Assembly (NCBI GenBank): GCA_031277445.1 | Contig: JAITMH010000051.1 | Location: 1-8,465, forward strand | Direction of reading: 5' to 3' | DNA: 8,465 nt | Source of the DNA: Burkholderiales bacterium | GTDB taxonomy: Bacteria > Pseudomonadota > Gammaproteobacteria > Burkholderiales > Casimicrobiaceae | Part shown: one piece after another, positions 6,722 through 8,465 of the stretch | How the letters are laid out: each line of letters opens with the position of its first letter | Numbering within the stretch: the stretch's first letter is position 1 | Program-made: the position numbers and the translations under genes | The notes under the pieces: model-generated | Database searches by the model: none | What the model was told of the DNA's origin: nothing | The model's input: only the letters and a program-made list of their open reading frames with translations

Positions 6722-8057
6722 CCGCGGCTGGATATTGCCGTCAATCATTGTCGTTCTGGTGCTGATCGCCGGTGGGCTTGGCGGCGTTTGGGCTGCGTTG
6801 ATAACGCTGGCGCTGGGCTTTGCCGGGATAGCAGCGTTTCACCTCGCGCACCTGTACATCCTGCAACGCTGGACAACGAGTTCACTGGAACATTACACAC
6901 CGCTCCCGGAAGGAATGGGCGTTTGGGGCGATGTGTTGGCGGCGTTGTTGCGGCGTGAACAAAAACGTGTCGCGTTTCAAAAAGCGCAAAGACAAACCAT
7001 TGAACAATTTCACCGAATGGCGGAAGCGTTGCCGGACGGCGTCATCGTGCTGGACGACCGCCGCCATATCGAATGGGCGAACCTTCGCGCCCAGCAATGG
7101 CTGACGCTCGACCTCGAAAAAGACCGTGGTCGGCCACTCGGCAACCTGGTTCGGATGCCGGAATTTCTGCGTTTTCTTGCCGATGATCTTGACGAAACAC
7201 CGTCCGGCGATGACCTGGCGCAACAACAACGCACACTGGTGATTCCTTCGGTTTTCGATACCGGCAAAACACTGGAACTGCAACAAGTGCCGTTTGGTCA
7301 TGGCGGGCGTCTGCTATTGGCGCGTGACGTGACACAATACGAAGCGGCGGCGCGGCTGCGGCGGGATTTCATCGCCAGCGTGTCGCACGAACTGAAAACA
7401 CCGCTCACCGTGATTGTCGGATTTCTCGAAACATTGCAGGAAACACCGGCTGCGGACATGCCGGAACAAACGCGGGCGCATTACGCCAACCTGATGCGAA
7501 CGCAGGCGGACAGCATGCAACGGCTGGTCGATGACCTGTTGACACTCTCGGCGCTGGAATCCGGTGCGCGTGAAAAAGAAGAAGAATGGTTCGAGGTGGC
7601 GCCGTTGTTGCAAACCCTGCAACAACAAACACAAGTCCTGTCGCAAAACAAACACACCGTGACGCTGACCGTTCCGGAAGAAAAAGCGCAAATTTACGGT
7701 GTGCGCGACGAACTGGTCAGCGCCTTCAACAACCTGCTGACCAACGCCGTGCGCTATACCCCCGAAGGCGGAAACATCGAACTTTCCTGGGCAGTTGACA
7801 AAGAGGGGCGCGGCATCTTCGCCGTGCGCGATACCGGCATCGGCATCGCCGCCGAACACCTGCCGCGCTTGACCGAACGTTTCTACCGCGTCGATCGTGG
7901 TCGCTCACGCGCTTCCGGCGGCACCGGCCTGGGACTGGCCATCGTCAAACATGTATTGCTGCGTCACCAGGGCGAACTGACCATCGACAGCCGCGTCGGC
8001 AAAGGCAGCACCTTCTCTGCGGTCTTGCCGGTGGCGAGAGTGGGGGAAGGCGGTTAG
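6699..8057 (+). CDS. phoR: Phosphate regulon sensor histidine kinase PhoR
   Basis: Membrane-bound sensor kinase that phosphorylates PhoB when phosphate is scarce; 452 residues. Two N-terminal hydrophobic segments (about 11-29 and 31-50) have almost no periplasmic loop between them, as in PhoR, which senses through PstSCAB-PhoU rather than a periplasmic domain. A linker and PAS-like domain follow (about 100-210, with LPDGVIVLDDRRHIEWAN at 111-128). The HisKA domain has the phosphoacceptor H230 in SVSHELKTPL. The ATPase domain has the N-box FNNLLTNAVRYTP (343-355), DTGIGI (378-383), FYRVD (395-399) and GGTGLGLAIVKH (407-418). The ATG at 6699 was chosen because GGAG lies 7 nt upstream and the hydrophobic N-terminus starts at once. 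The frame is open back to 6546, but that part is only phoB read in another frame. Confidence 0.95.
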   Translation: MVLPPPHNRGWILPSIIVVLVLIAGGLGGVWAALITLALGFAGIAAFHLAHLYILQRWTTSSLEHYTPLPEGMGVWGDVLAALLRREQKRVAFQKAQRQTIEQFHRMAEALPDGVIVLDDRRHIEWANLRAQQWLTLDLEKDRGRPLGNLVRMPEFLRFLADDLDETPSGDDLAQQQRTLVIPSVFDTGKTLELQQVPFGHGGRLLLARDVTQYEAAARLRRDFIASVSHELKTPLTVIVGFLETLQETPAADMPEQTRAHYANLMRTQADSMQRLVDDLLTLSALESGAREKEEEWFEVAPLLQTLQQQTQVLSQNKHTVTLTVPEEKAQIYGVRDELVSAFNNLLTNAVRYTPEGGNIELSWAVDKEGRGIFAVRDTGIGIAAEHLPRLTERFYRVDRGRSRASGGTGLGLAIVKHVLLRHQGELTIDSRVGKGSTFSAVLPVARVGEGG

Positions 8058-8060
8058 GAA

Positions 8061-8095
8061 TCAGAGGTCAGAGGCCAGTGATCAGGGATCAGAAA
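8061..8095. repeat. Five tandem 7-bp repeats
   Basis: TCAGAGG, TCAGAGG, CCAGTGA, TCAGGGA and TCAGAAA follow each other without gaps, giving five degenerate heptads of the form YCAGNRR. They start 3 nt after the phoR stop codon and abut the palindromic element that follows. Confidence 0.65.
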
Positions 8096-8187
8096 GGCGT
8101 CATTGCGAGGAACGAAGTGACGAAGCAATCCAGTGTTTTTTCGATGCGCATTTTTCTGGATTGCCTCGCTTCGCTCGCAATGACGCC
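8096..8187. repeat. Long imperfect palindromic repeat element
   Basis: The left arm (8096-8133) and right arm (8156-8187) are inverted copies. Their outer 14 bases, GGCGTCATTGCGAG, and inner 9 bases, GCAATCCAG, match exactly. The middle differs in length, with 15 nt in the left arm and 9 in the right. The GTCATTGCGAG...GCAATCCAG pattern is a dispersed intergenic repeat known from many bacterial genomes. The 22-nt loop is T-rich, but no T-run follows the right arm, so a conventional terminator is not evident. The hairpin could still block 3' exonucleases on the phoR message. Confidence 0.75.
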
Positions 8188-8226
8188 GTTTGGTTTCACG
8201 CGAAGCCGCGAAGAAAAAATGTAAAC

Positions 8227-8295
8227 GGGAGGCAGGTTGCCTCCCCTACAAGCAAGGCGCGACGATTTTGGCGTAGGGGCGGCAACCTGCCGCCC
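8227..8295. repeat. Paired-hairpin palindromic repeat with compensatory change
   Basis: Two inverted 23-base arms (8227-8249 and 8273-8295) agree at 21 positions. Each arm is itself a perfect 8-bp hairpin with a 3-nt loop: GGGAGGCA-GGT-TGCCTCCC on the left and GGGCGGCA-ACC-TGCCGCCC on the right. The two differences between arms (A8230/T8242 against C8280/G8292) are partners in the same base pair, so each small hairpin stays perfect. The alternative long pairing between arms would contain two mismatches. Confidence 0.75.
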
Positions 8296-8308
8296 GCAAC
8301 CGCATGGA

Positions 8309-8385
8309 TTCTGCGACTCTGCTTCGCTTCGCGCAGTGAGTAGCCCGGACAAGCGAAGCGCATCATTCTGCGCGAAGTCGCAGAA
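8309..8385. repeat. Nested palindromic element containing REP-like copy 2
   Basis: TTCTGCGACT (8309-8318) pairs perfectly with AGTCGCAGAA (8376-8385). Inside, CTTCGCGCAG (8327-8336) pairs perfectly with CTGCGCGAAG (8368-8377), and GCTTCGCTT (8321-8329) with AAGCGAAGC (8351-8359), so alternative folds compete. The core AGCCCGGACAAGCGAAGCG (8342-8360) is a relative of the repeat at 1348-1377. No coding function is apparent. Confidence 0.65.
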
Positions 8386-8437
8386 CCGGGAGCCATCTTT
8401 CCGGCGCGAAGCGTCACTGATTTGATGCTTGGGTTGT

Positions 8438-8465
8438 TGGACTGCGCCGCTTTGCGGCTTGTCCA
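8438..8465. repeat. Hairpin at the window edge
   Basis: TGGAC (8438-8442) pairs with GTCCA (8461-8465), and GCCGC (8446-8450) with GCGGC (8454-8458), around a TTT loop, with a small internal loop between the two stems. The element may continue beyond the window, so I cannot tell whether a T-run follows and makes it a terminator. Confidence 0.5.

Noticed and set aside
8061..8385. CRISPR array
   Set aside because: The repeats are unrelated to each other, are not regularly spaced, and no cas genes are present.
8089..8425. Short open frames on both strands after phoR
   Set aside because: They are made wholly of the palindromic repeats; none has a ribosome binding site or recognisable protein family.

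Overview
The window holds a chromosomal phosphate-starvation (Pho) locus. It most likely comes from a beta- or gammaproteobacterium of moderately high GC. The reasons are the contiguous order pstS-pstC-pstA-pstB-phoU-phoB-phoR, the close resemblance of PstC, PstB and PhoU to the enterobacterial proteins, a UPF0149/YecA-type protein, and several dispersed palindromic repeats typical of these genomes. I cannot name the genus from sequence alone.

Layout. On the minus strand at the left are a YecA/UPF0149-family gene (14-706) and a HigA-like addiction-module antidote gene (963-1280). The antidote has no intact toxin partner. What stands in the toxin's place is a 10-codon open frame (1277-1309) that reads like the first residues of a RelE/HigB-type killer protein and stops inside the antidote start codon. 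A sigma70-like promoter (TTGATA, 17 bp, TACATT) has its spacer and -10 filled by a perfect 20-bp palindrome, the expected form of an autoregulatory operator. The divergent intergenic region (1281-1574) also carries a REP-like hairpin and, close to pstS, a candidate Pho box with a matching -10.

From 1575 to 8057 seven genes run on the plus strand with almost no gaps (overlaps of 1, 4, 4 and 23 nt; gaps of 19 and 28 nt), so they look like one operon. PstS captures phosphate in the periplasm, PstC and PstA form the membrane channel and PstB is the ATPase. PhoU links transporter state to the sensor kinase PhoR, which phosphorylates PhoB. PhoB would activate the operon through the Pho box, so the regulators lie inside their own regulon. 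Two sequence oddities occur at gene starts: a dispersed intergenic-type repeat is read in frame as residues 8-21 of PstC, and a 14-bp near-tandem duplication covers the pstB start codon.

The last 408 bases (8058-8465) hold no gene I can support. They are a stack of repeats: five 7-bp tandem units, then three successive palindromic elements, then a hairpin at the window edge. One element consists of two hairpins that differ only by a compensatory base-pair change.

I do not see a previously undescribed multi-gene system here. The locus is mostly a conventional Pho operon. The points most worth a second look are the orphan antidote with its apparent toxin remnant, the repeat inside pstC, and the 3' repeat cluster.
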